The notes: generated by a model not told the origin, from the letters alone. DNA of 64,000 bases from Mesorhizobium sp. B4-1-4 (GCF_006439395.2 NZ_CP083950.1:4092001-4156000); one strand, 5' to 3'. Positions 1 through 9,170 are shown, counted from the first letter of the stretch. Made by a program: numbers and translations.

Positions 1-490
1 AACCATCCGCATCTGGAACCGTACCCCGGCCAATGCCGAGAAAGTCGCGGCCGATCTGCGCGCCGAGGGCTTCGCCGCCAGCGCCGCGATCGATCTCGAT
101 GCCGAGCTTGGCCAGGCCGACATCGTCTCCTCCGCGACGATCACCACCACGCCGCTTATCAAGGGCTCGCTGTTGCGGCCGGGAAGCCATGTCGACCTGG
201 TCGGCGGCTTCACCCCGACGATGCGCGAAAGCGATGACGACGCGATCGCACGCGCCCGTGTCTATGTCGACACCCGCGCCGGCGCCACCAAGGAGGCCGG
301 CGACATCGTCCAGCCACTGGCCTCCGGCGTCCTGAAACCGGAAGCCATTATCGCCGACCTTCACGAATTGGCGCGCGGCCATAAGAAGGGCCGCGAGAGC
401 ACTGACGAGATCACGCTGTTCAAGTCGGTCGGCGCCGCGCTCGAGGACCTTGCCGCCGGCATTGCCGTTTACACGGCGCTCAAGCCGTAA
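1..490 (+). CDS. Ornithine cyclodeaminase / mu-crystallin family protein, C-terminal part
   Basis: The reading frame is open from base 2 to the TAA at 488-490, about 162 residues; the start lies outside the window. The visible part matches the NAD(P)-binding half of the ornithine cyclodeaminase / delta1-pyrroline-2-carboxylate reductase family: an Arg-rich segment after a beta strand, a Ser-Ser-Ala-Thr-Ile-Thr stretch followed by Pro-Leu-Ile, and a GGFTPTMRE segment. Members act on cyclic imino acids or ornithine in the cytoplasm. The substrate cannot be told from this fragment. The next gene begins about 110 bp downstream on the same strand. Confidence 0.8.
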   Translation, partial: TIRIWNRTPANAEKVAADLRAEGFAASAAIDLDAELGQADIVSSATITTTPLIKGSLLRPGSHVDLVGGFTPTMRESDDDAIARARVYVDTRAGATKEAGDIVQPLASGVLKPEAIIADLHELARGHKKGRESTDEITLFKSVGAALEDLAAGIAVYTALKP

Positions 491-603
491 CACCTGCGAG
501 CTTCTTCGCGGCCCCAGTCGTCGGCCGTTCCACAATCGCCGTTTGTTGCGCACAAGGGCATAGCTGTGGCAGAAGCGGGCCGAACCGCCGGAGATGCTGC
601 TTC

Positions 604-1695
604 TTGAAGTCTTTTCGCGACAAACGCCGCGACGGCCGCCCGCACCAGCCGGCGAAGGGTGGGGCCGCACAGCCGCGCCCGCAGGAGAATCGGCCAGCGG
701 TCAAAACAGACGCCAGGCCGCGCGAACCGCGTGACTTGAAACCGGATAACCAGCTTGAACCTAGGTCCGCGCCGCGCATCCTTACCCGTCGCGATGGCGC
801 CCTGCCGGCCGAGCAGCTTCCGCTGATCCTCGAAGTGGCGCCCAACGCCGATTATGCGCTGCTCGACAGCGGCTCCGGCCAGAAGCTTGAACAATACGGC
901 CCCTACCGCATCGTGCGGCCCGAGGGCCAGGCGATCTGGCAGAAGGCCTTGCCGGCAAAGGACTGGGAGCGTGCCGACGCCATCTTCACCGGCGATACCG
1001 ACGAGGAAGGTATTGGCCGCTGGCGCTTTCCCAAGACGCCACTCGGCGAAACCTGGCCGATGAAGCATGACGGCATTGATTATCTCGGCCGTTTCACCTC
1101 GTTTCGCCATGTCGGCGTCTTTCCCGAACAGGCCTCGCACTGGGACCATATGGCCGGGCTGATCGCGGCGGCGAAGCGGCCGGTCAAGGTGCTGAACCTG
1201 TTCGGTTATACGGGGCTCGCGTCTCTCGTAGCAGCCCGCGCGGGCGCCGAGGTCACCCATGTTGACGCCTCGAAGAAGGCGATCGGCTGGGCGCGCGAAA
1301 ACCAGGAGATGGCGGGGCTCGGCAACAAGCCGATCCGCTGGATCGTCGACGACGCGGTGAAATTCGCCGAACGCGAGGAGCGTCGCGGCAGCCGCTATGA
1401 CATCATTCTCTTCGATCCGCCCGCCTATGGCCGTGGTCCCAAGGGCGAGGTCTGGCAATTGTTCGAGGACCTGCCGGCATTGACCGATCTCTGCCGCGCG
1501 GTCCTGACGCCGAAGCCGCTTGCCGTGGTGCTGACCGTCTATTCGATCCGCGCCTCCTTCTTTGCCATCCATGCCTTGATGCGCGACACCTTTGCCGGCA
1601 TGGGCGGCAGGGTCGAATCGGGTGAGCTGATCATCCGTGAAAAGTCCGCCGGCCGGGCGCTTTCGACATCACTGTTTTCGCGTTGGGTGGCCTGA
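604..1695 (+). CDS. Class I SAM-dependent RNA methyltransferase (RlmI/RlmK-like)
   Basis: A 363-residue protein starting at TTG; GGAG at 590-593 is a plausible though slightly distant ribosome site. The first about 65 residues are basic and low complexity. The catalytic half has the SAM-binding loop LNLFGYTGLASLVAA, an acidic residue after the next strand (THVDAS) and the DPPAYGRGP motif, which is the (D/N)PP-type motif of nucleic-acid methyltransferases related to 23S rRNA cytosine methylases. It likely modifies rRNA, but the target base is not inferable. Its stop is directly followed by the ATG of the TrmH-family gene, so the two are probably co-transcribed. Confidence 0.85.
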   Translation: MKSFRDKRRDGRPHQPAKGGAAQPRPQENRPAVKTDARPREPRDLKPDNQLEPRSAPRILTRRDGALPAEQLPLILEVAPNADYALLDSGSGQKLEQYGPYRIVRPEGQAIWQKALPAKDWERADAIFTGDTDEEGIGRWRFPKTPLGETWPMKHDGIDYLGRFTSFRHVGVFPEQASHWDHMAGLIAAAKRPVKVLNLFGYTGLASLVAARAGAEVTHVDASKKAIGWARENQEMAGLGNKPIRWIVDDAVKFAEREERRGSRYDIILFDPPAYGRGPKGEVWQLFEDLPALTDLCRAVLTPKPLAVVLTVYSIRASFFAIHALMRDTFAGMGGRVESGELIIREKSAGRALSTSLFSRWVA

Positions 1696-2553
1696 ATGAA
1701 CGAGCGGCACGCGGGCGCACCCGGCCAGGTGAAGGAAGTCACCAGCCTCGCCAATCCGCTCGTCAAGGACATCAAGGCACTCGCCTTGAAGAAATTCCGC
1801 GACCAGCAGAACGCCTTCATGGCGGAGGGACTGAAGCTGGTCATCGATGCGCTCGACCTGGGCTGGCAGATCAGGACCTTGGTCTTCGCCAAGGCCGGAC
1901 GCGGCAACCCGGCGGTGGAGAAGGTCGCCGCGCGCACGGTTGCCGCCGGCGGCACGGTGCTCGAAGTATCGGAAAAGGTGCTTGTCGCCATCACTCGCCG
2001 CGACAATCCGCAAATGGTGGTCGGCGTCTTCTCGCAGAAATTCCAGACACTGAAGGATATCCGCGCCGGCAATGGCGATGTCTGGGTGGCGCTCGACCGG
2101 GTGCGCGACCCCGGCAATCTCGGCACCGTCATCCGCACCGTCGATGCCGTCGGCGCCAAGGGTATCATCCTGGTCGGCGACACCACCGATCCTTTTTCGG
2201 TGGAGACGGTGCGCGCCACCATGGGCTCGATCTTCGCCGTGCCGGTGGCGAAGGCAACGACCGAGGCCTTCCTTGCCTGGCGCGGCGGGTTTTCAGGCCT
2301 CGTCGCCGGCACGCATCTGAAAGGCGCGGTCGACTACCGCTCGGTCGACTTTTCCCGCGGACCGGTGCTGCTGATGATGGGCAACGAGCAGCAGGGCCTG
2401 CCCGAAAGCCTGGCGGCCAGTTGCGACAGGCTGCTCAGGATTCCGCAAGCCGGCCGCGCCGATTCGCTCAATCTCGCCGTCGCCACCGGCATCATGCTGT
2501 TCGAGATCCGGCGCGGTGCGCTGAAGCTCGACCCCATCGCGGACTCCAAGTGA
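1696..2553 (+). CDS. TrmH/SpoU family RNA methyltransferase
   Basis: A 285-residue protein with the SpoU fold. An N-terminal substrate-binding region is followed by the three SpoU motifs: GNLGTVIRT (motif 1, Asn and Arg), MGNEQQGLP (motif 2) and RADSLNLAVATGI (motif 3) near the C-terminus. Family members 2'-O-methylate ribose in tRNA or 23S rRNA using SAM bound in a trefoil knot. The ATG abuts the previous stop codon, pointing to translational coupling with the upstream methyltransferase. The exact RNA target is unknown. Confidence 0.9.
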   Translation: MNERHAGAPGQVKEVTSLANPLVKDIKALALKKFRDQQNAFMAEGLKLVIDALDLGWQIRTLVFAKAGRGNPAVEKVAARTVAAGGTVLEVSEKVLVAITRRDNPQMVVGVFSQKFQTLKDIRAGNGDVWVALDRVRDPGNLGTVIRTVDAVGAKGIILVGDTTDPFSVETVRATMGSIFAVPVAKATTEAFLAWRGGFSGLVAGTHLKGAVDYRSVDFSRGPVLLMMGNEQQGLPESLAASCDRLLRIPQAGRADSLNLAVATGIMLFEIRRGALKLDPIADSK

Positions 2554-2566
2554 GGGCTATCCAACC

Positions 2567-3049
2567 TTGAAATCGTGGTCCCCCTACGCCCTGCTCGTCG
2601 TCGTAGCCATCGCGCTCGACCAATGGATAAAACATCTGGTCGAAGCCGGGCTGCCCTTCCAGGAAAAGCTCGATCTGTTGCCGTTCCTGGCGCTGTTTCG
2701 CACCTACAACACCGGCATCGCCTTCTCGATGTTCTCCTCCTTCGGCGACACTGGCCTGGTGGTCATCGCCGTGCTGGTCGTCGCCTTCGTACTTTATCTC
2801 GCCACCCGTACGCCGTCAGGTCATGTCGTCGCCCGCACCGGCTTTGCACTGATCATCGGCGGTGCGCTGGGCAATTTGATCGACCGCGCCGTTTACGGCC
2901 ACGTCATCGATTACATCCTGTTTCACACGCCGGTTTGGTCCTTTGCCGTCTTCAACCTCGCCGACGCCCTCATTTCGGTGGGCGCGGCACTCGTCGTCTT
3001 CGACGAACTCATCGGCTGGCGGCGCGAGCCCACGCCTTCGAACGATTGA
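2567..3049 (+). CDS. lspA: Lipoprotein signal peptidase (signal peptidase II)
   Basis: A 160-residue inner-membrane aspartyl protease that removes signal peptides from diacylglyceryl-modified prolipoproteins. Four hydrophobic segments are visible. Family landmarks are the conserved Asp in ALDQWIKH, the NTGIAFS box, and the two catalytic aspartates in GNLIDRAVYG (D106) and FNLADALI (D133). The TTG start at 2567 gives the usual family length. It lies 13 bp after the TrmH-family gene and is probably in the same transcript. Confidence 0.95.
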   Translation: MKSWSPYALLVVVAIALDQWIKHLVEAGLPFQEKLDLLPFLALFRTYNTGIAFSMFSSFGDTGLVVIAVLVVAFVLYLATRTPSGHVVARTGFALIIGGALGNLIDRAVYGHVIDYILFHTPVWSFAVFNLADALISVGAALVVFDELIGWRREPTPSND

Positions 3050-3105
3050 CCCGACGCGGCCATCGCCGCACAGTCACCCCGACAAGCAAGCTCGCGGAGA
3101 AAAAG

Positions 3106-4095
3106 ATGTCCGAAACCTTCAAAGCCATCCTCGTTTCGCGCGACGCCGACAAAAAGCAGTCGGTAGCCGTGACGGACCTCACCGATGCCGACCTGATGGA
3201 GGGCGACGTCACCGTCGCGGTCGAGGCGACGACGGTGAACTACAAGGATGGACTGGCCATTACCGGCAAGGCGCCGGTGGTCCGCCGCTGGCCGCTGGTG
3301 CCGGGCATCGACTTCGCCGGCACCGTCATCTCCTCTTCCAATCCCGACTGGCGCAAGGGAGACAAGGTCATCCTGAACGGCTGGGGCGTCGGCGAGACCC
3401 ATTTCGGCGCCTATGCGGGGCGCGCCCGTGTCAACGGTGACTGGCTGGTGCCGCTGCCGAAAGGCATGAGCCCGCACGATGCGATGGCGGTCGGCACCGC
3501 TGGCTACACCGCCATGCTTTCTGTCATGGCGCTGGAACGGCACGGCATCCTGCCCGATCGCGGCCCCGTGGTGGTGACGGGCGCGGCCGGCGGCGTCGGT
3601 TCGGTCGCGATCTCGATCCTGTCCAGCCTCGGCTACCATGTCGTTGCGTCCACGGGCCGCAATGCCGAAAGCCCCTATCTGATCAACCTCGGCGCCGCCG
3701 AGGTGATATCGCGCGACGAGCTCAACCAGCCCGCCAAACCGCTGGCCAAGGAGCGCTGGGCCGGCGGCGTCGATTCGGTCGGCAGTCACACGCTGGCCAA
3801 CGTTCTCTCGATGACTTCCTATGGCGGTGCCATCGCCGCCTGCGGCCTGGCCGGCGGCATGGACCTGCCGGCAAGTGTCGCCCCCTTCATCCTGCGCGGC
3901 GTCTCGCTGCTCGGCATCGATTCGGTGATGGCGCCGAAGGCCGTTCGCCTCGAGGCCTGGCGTCGCGTCGGCACCGATCTCGACTTGAAGAAGCTTGCCA
4001 ACCTGTCCACGGCCATCGGCTTCGATGGCATTATCGATGCGGCACGCGATATCGTCGACGGCAAGATCCGCGGACGCGTCGTCGTCGACATGTGA
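3106..4095 (+). CDS. MDR-family NADPH oxidoreductase (AcuI/YhdH-like)
   Basis: The ATG at 3106 is preceded by a purine-rich GGAGAAAAAG; the open frame extends further upstream but the family begins at this Met. The 329-residue protein has no zinc ligands. It shows the quinone-oxidoreductase hallmarks NYKDGLAITGK, PLVPGIDFAGTV and the Rossmann loop VTGAAGGVGSVA. This matches acrylyl-CoA reductase AcuI / YhdH, which reduce acryloyl-CoA or related enones with NADPH in the cytosol. Substrate assignment is by family only. Confidence 0.88.
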   Translation: MSETFKAILVSRDADKKQSVAVTDLTDADLMEGDVTVAVEATTVNYKDGLAITGKAPVVRRWPLVPGIDFAGTVISSSNPDWRKGDKVILNGWGVGETHFGAYAGRARVNGDWLVPLPKGMSPHDAMAVGTAGYTAMLSVMALERHGILPDRGPVVVTGAAGGVGSVAISILSSLGYHVVASTGRNAESPYLINLGAAEVISRDELNQPAKPLAKERWAGGVDSVGSHTLANVLSMTSYGGAIAACGLAGGMDLPASVAPFILRGVSLLGIDSVMAPKAVRLEAWRRVGTDLDLKKLANLSTAIGFDGIIDAARDIVDGKIRGRVVVDM

Positions 4096-4238
4096 CCGGC
4101 CTCGCCTATCGCTGGCGGCGGACGGAATTGCCGAATCCGGTGGAGAACCCGTCGCTGCGGGAACAAAAACGCCCTATCTGCTAAAATTCGAACGATCCGC
4201 CGCAATTTTCCATAATCTCTGTCTGCCAAGGATTTCGC

Positions 4239-6533
4239 ATGATCGCGGAATCCGGCAGCCAACGGGCGGACACTGGCGACGACGCCGATGCGGTATCCGC
4301 GCCGGCGCCGATGGCGGCACGGCGGTTTGTCGCCGCGCCACCGCTGGTACCCGAACAGCAATTGGCCAGGCAGCAAGGCCTGCCGCTCCTGACCTTCGTT
4401 GTCATCCTGGCGCTGGCGGGCCTGTCGCATCTGACCGGCGCGCCGATCTTCATCAGCCTCGCACTGCTGGCGACCGGCCTCGCTGGCCTTGCCATGCATC
4501 TACACGCCAGACGTCGCGTCCATCGTACCGCGGTGCTGTTTGACGAGACCACTGCCCGCAGCCGCGCCGAGATCGAGACGCTGGCCGACCGCATGTGGGA
4601 GATGCAGGAAAGCGAGGAGCGCTTTCGCGGTCTCATCGACGCGCTTGGCGACCTCGTCATCCACCGCGATCGCGACGGTTACATCGTCTATGCCAACAAG
4701 GTGTTCGCCGATCTGGTCGGTACCGATCAGCGCGACCTTGCCGGAAAGACGTTGGCCGAACTCGGCATCGAAGTCGGCATCGTTCCCGATGCCGCCTTTT
4801 CCGATCACGAGTGCCTGAGCTCTACCGACGTCGCCATCCGCACGCCGAGCGGCCCGCGCTGGTTCTCGTGGATCGAGCTGTCGGTGCGCGAGAAGGACAG
4901 CGGCGCGGTTTCGCATCGCGCCATCGCCCGCGACATCACCGCCCGCAAGCGCGCCGAATCCTCGCTGATTACAGCGCGCGAGCGAGCCGAATATGCCAGC
5001 CAGGCCAAATCGCGCTTCCTCGCCACCGTCAGCCATGAAATCCGCACGCCGATGAACGGCATCATGGGCATGGCGAGGCTCTTGGCCGACACCAGCCTGT
5101 CGGCGGAGCAGCAGACCTATGTCGGCGCCATCTCGACCTCCGCCAGCGCCCTGCTCGCCCTGATCGAGGACCTGCTCGACTATTCCAAGATCGAGGCCGG
5201 ACGCTTCGATCCGGAACCGCAGCCCATGTCGGTGCGCGAGATCGCCGAGAACATCATCGAACTGCTGGCGGCGCGCGCCTTCGCCAAGGATATCGGCCTC
5301 GGTTGTCACGTCGAGCCGGACGTACCGCAAATGATCACCGCCGATCCGGGCCGGGTCAGGCAGGTGCTGCTCAACCTCATCGGCAACGCCATCAAGTTCA
5401 CCGACAGCGGCGGCGTGCTGGTCAGCGTGGCGCGTGCCCGCGCCGAGACCAGCGACCGCATCTGCTTCACCATCGCCGACACCGGTCCCGGCCTGCGCGA
5501 CGAGGACATGGAGCGGATCTTCGAGGAATTCGAGCAGGCCGACGGCACGTCGACGCGCGCGCATGGCGGGGCCGGTCTTGGACTTGCCATCTCCAAGCGC
5601 CTGGTGGCTGCCATGGGCGGCACGATCTCGGTCTCCAGCCGGCTTGGCCAGGGATCGGAATTCGTCTTCGAAATCCCGGCCATAGCAGCCACCGAGGCGC
5701 CACAGGGCCGGCTCAATGCCCTTGCCGGCAGGCGCGCGGTGATCCTGTCGAAGAACACCGTTGAAGCCGACGCCATCGCTCGCACCATCCGCGCCAATGG
5801 CGGCACCGCCGGGATCGCCACCACCGTGGCGCAGGCCGCGTCCTTTGCCGATGCCTGCGACGTGCTTCTGGTCGACGCGGCCATGGAAGAGAGCGACGGA
5901 CGGCTGCTCAAGCGGTTGCGCCAAAGCGGCCTTTCCGATTGCGAAGCCGTCACGCTGATCGCGCCGACCGACCGCGGCATGCTTGGCGAATTCCGCGCCA
6001 GCGGCTACGCGACCTTCCTGGCCCGGCCGGTGCGCGGAGGAACACTTTTGCGTGTGCTTTTGAGCAACCATGCGTCGGCTCTGGCCCAGCCCCATCCGGA
6101 AATGCGCCGCATCCCGGCGCTTCGCGCCGCCGGCGAGCGCCAGCAGGGCCTTTCCGTGCTGATCGCCGAAGACAACGACATCAATGCCATGCTGGCGCGC
6201 GCCACGCTGTTGAAGGCCGGGCATCGCGTCAAGGTGGTCGGCAACGGCAAGGCCGCCGTCGAGGCCATCACCAGCGCCGGACATAAGCACCGCTTCGACG
6301 TGGTGCTGATGGACCTGCATATGCCGGTCATGGACGGGTTGGACGCAATTGCGGCCATACGCCGCCATGAGGAGGAAACGGCCGTGGCGCCCGTGCCGAT
6401 CATGGTGCTGTCAGCCGACAGCCAGGAAAAGACCCGTCATGCCGTGCTCGCCCATGGCGCCAGCGGCTTCGTGACCAAGCCGCTGGACCCGGACGCCCTG
6501 GTCACCGCCGTCGAGAGCCAGGTGGCCGCCTGA
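4239..6533 (+). CDS. Membrane-anchored PAS hybrid sensor histidine kinase / response regulator
   Basis: A 764-residue protein. Two hydrophobic helices (about 48-64 and 67-87) are followed by a coiled segment, a PAS domain (about 125-235), a HisKA domain with phospho-accepting H266 in VSHEIRTPMNG, a HATPase domain with the N box near N383 and G boxes (DTGPGL, GAGLGLAI), and two receiver-like regions. The second receiver (about 638-760) is intact, with ED pair, phospho-acceptor D692 in MDLHMPVMDG and Lys in TKPLD. The first (about 498-608) keeps an Asp near 546 but lacks the N-terminal acidic pair and has Arg where the conserved Lys should be, so it is probably a pseudo-receiver. No DNA-binding output domain is present. 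Signal and partner are unknown. Confidence 0.9.
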   Translation: MIAESGSQRADTGDDADAVSAPAPMAARRFVAAPPLVPEQQLARQQGLPLLTFVVILALAGLSHLTGAPIFISLALLATGLAGLAMHLHARRRVHRTAVLFDETTARSRAEIETLADRMWEMQESEERFRGLIDALGDLVIHRDRDGYIVYANKVFADLVGTDQRDLAGKTLAELGIEVGIVPDAAFSDHECLSSTDVAIRTPSGPRWFSWIELSVREKDSGAVSHRAIARDITARKRAESSLITARERAEYASQAKSRFLATVSHEIRTPMNGIMGMARLLADTSLSAEQQTYVGAISTSASALLALIEDLLDYSKIEAGRFDPEPQPMSVREIAENIIELLAARAFAKDIGLGCHVEPDVPQMITADPGRVRQVLLNLIGNAIKFTDSGGVLVSVARARAETSDRICFTIADTGPGLRDEDMERIFEEFEQADGTSTRAHGGAGLGLAISKRLVAAMGGTISVSSRLGQGSEFVFEIPAIAATEAPQGRLNALAGRRAVILSKNTVEADAIARTIRANGGTAGIATTVAQAASFADACDVLLVDAAMEESDGRLLKRLRQSGLSDCEAVTLIAPTDRGMLGEFRASGYATFLARPVRGGTLLRVLLSNHASALAQPHPEMRRIPALRAAGERQQGLSVLIAEDNDINAMLARATLLKAGHRVKVVGNGKAAVEAITSAGHKHRFDVVLMDLHMPVMDGLDAIAAIRRHEEETAVAPVPIMVLSADSQEKTRHAVLAHGASGFVTKPLDPDALVTAVESQVAA

Positions 6534-6558
6534 GCTGTTTTTTTCCGGCCGCGCCGCG

Positions 6559-6660
6559 AATGCATGTCGCCTTAAAGCGGCCCTGGTTCCGTGAGGATGA
6601 CATCCATGAAAACAATGGCTTGAGGCGCGTTGCCTCGATCCGTGCGGACGCGGGGCGCCT
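6559..6660 (+). repeat. Dispersed intergenic repeat, copy 1
   Basis: This segment resembles bases 20494-20590: both begin CATGTCGCC, share a TGGTTC block, an AAAACA block, the string GCGCGTTGC and a CCGT..CGACGCG-like end. It looks like a degenerate copy of a rhizobial intergenic repeat. No coding content is apparent. The rest of the gap between the kinase and olsB holds the Pho box. Confidence 0.55.
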
Positions 6661-6739
6661 CGACTCTGCTCACCGAACATAGCCGGTTGACCGTTTTCGC
6701 CAGCCGACGAAGTATTGCCCGCGACGGCGTATCACGGTA

Positions 6740-6757
6740 CTGTCACAATCCTGTTGC
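6740..6757 (+). promoter_or_regulatory. Predicted Pho box upstream of olsB
   Basis: CTGTCAC-AATC-CTGTTGC is two 7-bp half-sites on an 11-bp period, close to the PhoB consensus CTGTCAT-N4-CTGTCAT. It ends 51 bp before the olsB start. Known biology: ornithine-lipid synthesis in rhizobia is induced by phosphate limitation through PhoB, which fits this position. Confidence 0.65.
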
Positions 6758-6808
6758 ACCTACACCGTATCCCCGTGCCAAGAGGGATGGCTCGAAGGAG
6801 AATCACTC

Positions 6809-7696
6809 GTGCATACAGTTATGCCGGAATGTGACACTCGGCCGAACGCCAGCAGCGCCTTGCTCGCCGGGCGTAACGTCGATTCCGTCATGAAGGGCGC
6901 AGCGCTCGGCCGTATCGGCAACCTCGAAGTGCGGCTTGCCCGCAACGAGGCCGAGATCGCGGCCGCGCAGGAAGTGCGCTACCGTGTTTTCTACGACGAG
7001 CTTGGCGCCAGGAAGGATCTGTTCCAGGCGCAGGATCGGCGTGACGCCGACCGGTTCGATCCGCTCTGCGATCATTTGCTTGTCTTCGACAATTCGATTT
7101 CCGGTCCCGAGCACCGCCGCATCGTCGGCACCTACCGCCTGCTGCGGCAAGAGATCGCGGCCGTTGCCGGAGGCTTCTATTCCGAAGGCGAATTCGAGCT
7201 GACCAAGCTCATCGCCCGTCATCCCGGCCAGCGTTTTCTCGAACTCGGCCGTTCCTGTGTTTTGCCCGAGTACCGGTCGAAGCGCACCATCGAGGCGCTG
7301 TGGCAGGGCATCTGGGCCTACATCAATCACTACGAGATCGGCGTGATGACCGGCTGCGCTTCCTTCCACGGCACCGTGCCGGCGGCGCATGCCGAGGCGC
7401 TCACCTATCTTGCCCATCACTGCCGGACCAACTCGGCGTGGGATGTGCGCGCCGTATCCGGGCGCTATTGCTCCATGGACCTGATGCCGATCGAGGCGGT
7501 CAACGCCAAGGCGGCGATCGCGGCCATGCCGCCCTTGGTCAAGGGTTATCTGCGGGTCGGCGCCCGCATCGGCGACGGCTGCGTCATCGATCGCGAATTC
7601 TCGACGGTCGACGTCTTCGTGGTGATGCCGGTCAAGGAGATCGGTGCCCGCTACGTCAACTATTATGGCGGAGAAGCGCAGCGCTTCGCGGCCTAG
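6809..7696 (+). CDS. olsB: Ornithine lipid synthesis N-acyltransferase (lyso-ornithine lipid synthase)
   Basis: A 295-residue GNAT-fold protein that transfers a 3-hydroxyacyl chain from acyl carrier protein to ornithine, the first step of ornithine-lipid synthesis. GAAGGAG at 6795-6801 sits at correct spacing for the GTG at 6809; an internal ATG (6821) is too far from it. Family landmarks are LRLARNEAEIAAAQ-like N-terminal text, RYRVFYDE, the acyl-CoA/ACP fold segment RIVGTYRLL and FLELGRSCVLPEYRS. The substrate-adding olsA is not next to it. A Pho box lies just upstream. Confidence 0.9.
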   Translation: MHTVMPECDTRPNASSALLAGRNVDSVMKGAALGRIGNLEVRLARNEAEIAAAQEVRYRVFYDELGARKDLFQAQDRRDADRFDPLCDHLLVFDNSISGPEHRRIVGTYRLLRQEIAAVAGGFYSEGEFELTKLIARHPGQRFLELGRSCVLPEYRSKRTIEALWQGIWAYINHYEIGVMTGCASFHGTVPAAHAEALTYLAHHCRTNSAWDVRAVSGRYCSMDLMPIEAVNAKAAIAAMPPLVKGYLRVGARIGDGCVIDREFSTVDVFVVMPVKEIGARYVNYYGGEAQRFAA

Positions 7697-7746
7697 TGAG
7701 CAGCAGTGATAACCACCACTGACTACTGACTAATCCCTAGTCACCC

Positions 7747-8385
7747 TTACGGAATGTCTTCGGGCCGCCGGCCGGGCCGGCTCTTGTAGGACGCAAACGC
7801 CCAGCCAAAGCGCAGCGCACCACCACGCACGGCGAACGCCACGGCGAAGCCGGCCAAACCGGAGACAATCTGCGGCAATCCGGCGACATCGCCCAGGGTG
7901 AAGATGGCGGCGCCCGCCAGAGCGGCCGTGACATAGATCTCCGGCCTCAGCAGCACCGAAGGTTCCCCTGCCAGGAGATCGCGCAATATGCCGCCGAAGG
8001 TCGCGGTCAGCATGCCGGTGATGATCGAAACCACCGGCGAACCGGTGATTGCCAGACCCTTCGCCGCGCCCATCACCGAAAAGGCGGCCAGCCCGATGGC
8101 GTCGAGCCACAGCAGCAGTTTGTAGCGGGACTCGACCCGATGCGCGGTGAAGAAGACCAGGACCGCCACGATAGCGCAAATCAGCACATAGTCGCGGTTC
8201 ACCACCCAGAAGACAGGCACATTGAGGATGAGGTCGCGAAAGGTGCCGCCGCCGATCCCGGTGATGCTGGCCAGAAACAAGAACCCGATAATGTCGAGCT
8301 GTTTGCGAGACGCGGCCAACGCCCCGGTCGCCGCAAAAACAGCAACGCCGGCATAATCGAGAAGGGCGATGGGATTCAAAGACAT
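7747..8385 (-). CDS. Trimeric intracellular cation channel (TRIC/UPF0126) family membrane protein
   Basis: The Met at 8385 is chosen because the first 15 codons of the longer frame are translated intergenic repeat. The 212-residue product is almost wholly hydrophobic, with two homologous halves, each with about three helices and a glycine-rich turn ending in Arg-Asp (GGGTFRDLI in the first, FGGILRDLL in the second). Bacterial members resemble animal TRIC potassium channels; YicG of E. coli is in this family. The physiological ion is not known from sequence. Confidence 0.88.
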   Translation of the reverse strand: MSLNPIALLDYAGVAVFAATGALAASRKQLDIIGFLFLASITGIGGGTFRDLILNVPVFWVVNRDYVLICAIVAVLVFFTAHRVESRYKLLLWLDAIGLAAFSVMGAAKGLAITGSPVVSIITGMLTATFGGILRDLLAGEPSVLLRPEIYVTAALAGAAIFTLGDVAGLPQIVSGLAGFAVAFAVRGGALRFGWAFASYKSRPGRRPEDIP

Positions 8386-8387
8386 GA

Positions 8388-8485
8388 GGCAGTAGGCGGT
8401 GGGGATTAGGGATTGGCGTATGAATAGCACGAAGCCGTGCGATTGATACGTCTCCTTAGTTCCGTACTGCCTACTGCCTACTGCC
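8388..8485. repeat. Short TACTGCC repeats beside the TRIC gene
   Basis: Three tandem copies of TACTGCC occupy 8465-8485, and an inverted copy (GGCAGTA) lies at 8388-8394, just upstream of the TRIC start. Similar CTACTGACTA text follows the olsB stop around 7715-7732. These are low-complexity intergenic repeats with no coding content. Confidence 0.5.
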
Positions 8486-8495
8486 TATTCCCTTA

Positions 8496-9128
8496 CTACG
8501 CGTCCTTCTCGGCCTGCTCATTGACCGGCCCCGGCTCGACGGGTGCCTCGGCGGCGATCTTGGGTCCGCCCTTGGCGACGCCGACCATGGCCGGGCGCAG
8601 CACGCGCTCCCCGATCGAATAGCCTGGCTGCACGACTTGGACCACCGTATTGGCCGGCACATCGGGATTGGGCACTTCGAACATCGCCTGGTGGAAATTG
8701 GGATCGAACTTCTCGCCCTCCGGAGCGAGTTTCTTGACCCCATGCCGTTCCAGCGCCGACAGCATGGCGCGTTCGGTCAGGTCGACGCCTTCGATCAGTG
8801 CCTTGAAACCGGCATCACCAGATGCCTTGGCCTCGGCGGGAATGGCGTCGAGCGCGCGGCGCAGATTGTCCGACACCGACAGCATGTCGCGCGCGAAATT
8901 CGCAACCGCATAGGTGCGCGCGTCGTGCACGTCGCGCGCGGTGCGGCGGCGCAGGTTCTCCATCTCGGCCGCGACACGCAAAGCGCGGTCCTTCAGCTCT
9001 TCATTTTCCTTCAGCAGCCGCACAAGCGCTTCATAGTCGCCATCGATGCTGCCTTCCGTGCGCTCGGCATTGGCCTCGGCCGCCTCCGCTTCACTGGGCA
9101 CGCGTTCGTCTTTTGCCTGGTCGCTCAT
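8496..9128 (-). CDS. grpE: Nucleotide exchange factor GrpE
   Basis: A 210-residue cytosolic co-chaperone that releases ADP from DnaK. An acidic N-terminus is followed by the long dimerisation helix (about 35-95, containing ENEELKDRALRVAAEMENLRR split by few breaks), then the beta-domain with FDPNFHQAMFEVPN and VVQVVQPGYSIGERVLRPAMV. Length is normal. hrcA, the usual upstream partner in many rhizobia, is not adjacent; the upstream region instead has a heat-shock-like promoter candidate. Confidence 0.96.
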   Translation of the reverse strand: MSDQAKDERVPSEAEAAEANAERTEGSIDGDYEALVRLLKENEELKDRALRVAAEMENLRRRTARDVHDARTYAVANFARDMLSVSDNLRRALDAIPAEAKASGDAGFKALIEGVDLTERAMLSALERHGVKKLAPEGEKFDPNFHQAMFEVPNPDVPANTVVQVVQPGYSIGERVLRPAMVGVAKGGPKIAAEAPVEPGPVNEQAEKDA

Positions 9129-9170
9129 CGCCGTTTCCCGTTATCTCGAATGGTCTGGATTTTGTGCCCG

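Noticed and set aside
2575..3105. Upstream extension of the MDR oxidoreductase frame
   Set aside because: It overlaps lspA in another frame and reads as Arg-rich noise.
4500..6368. 622-codon minus-strand frame
   Set aside because: Antisense shadow of the hybrid histidine kinase.
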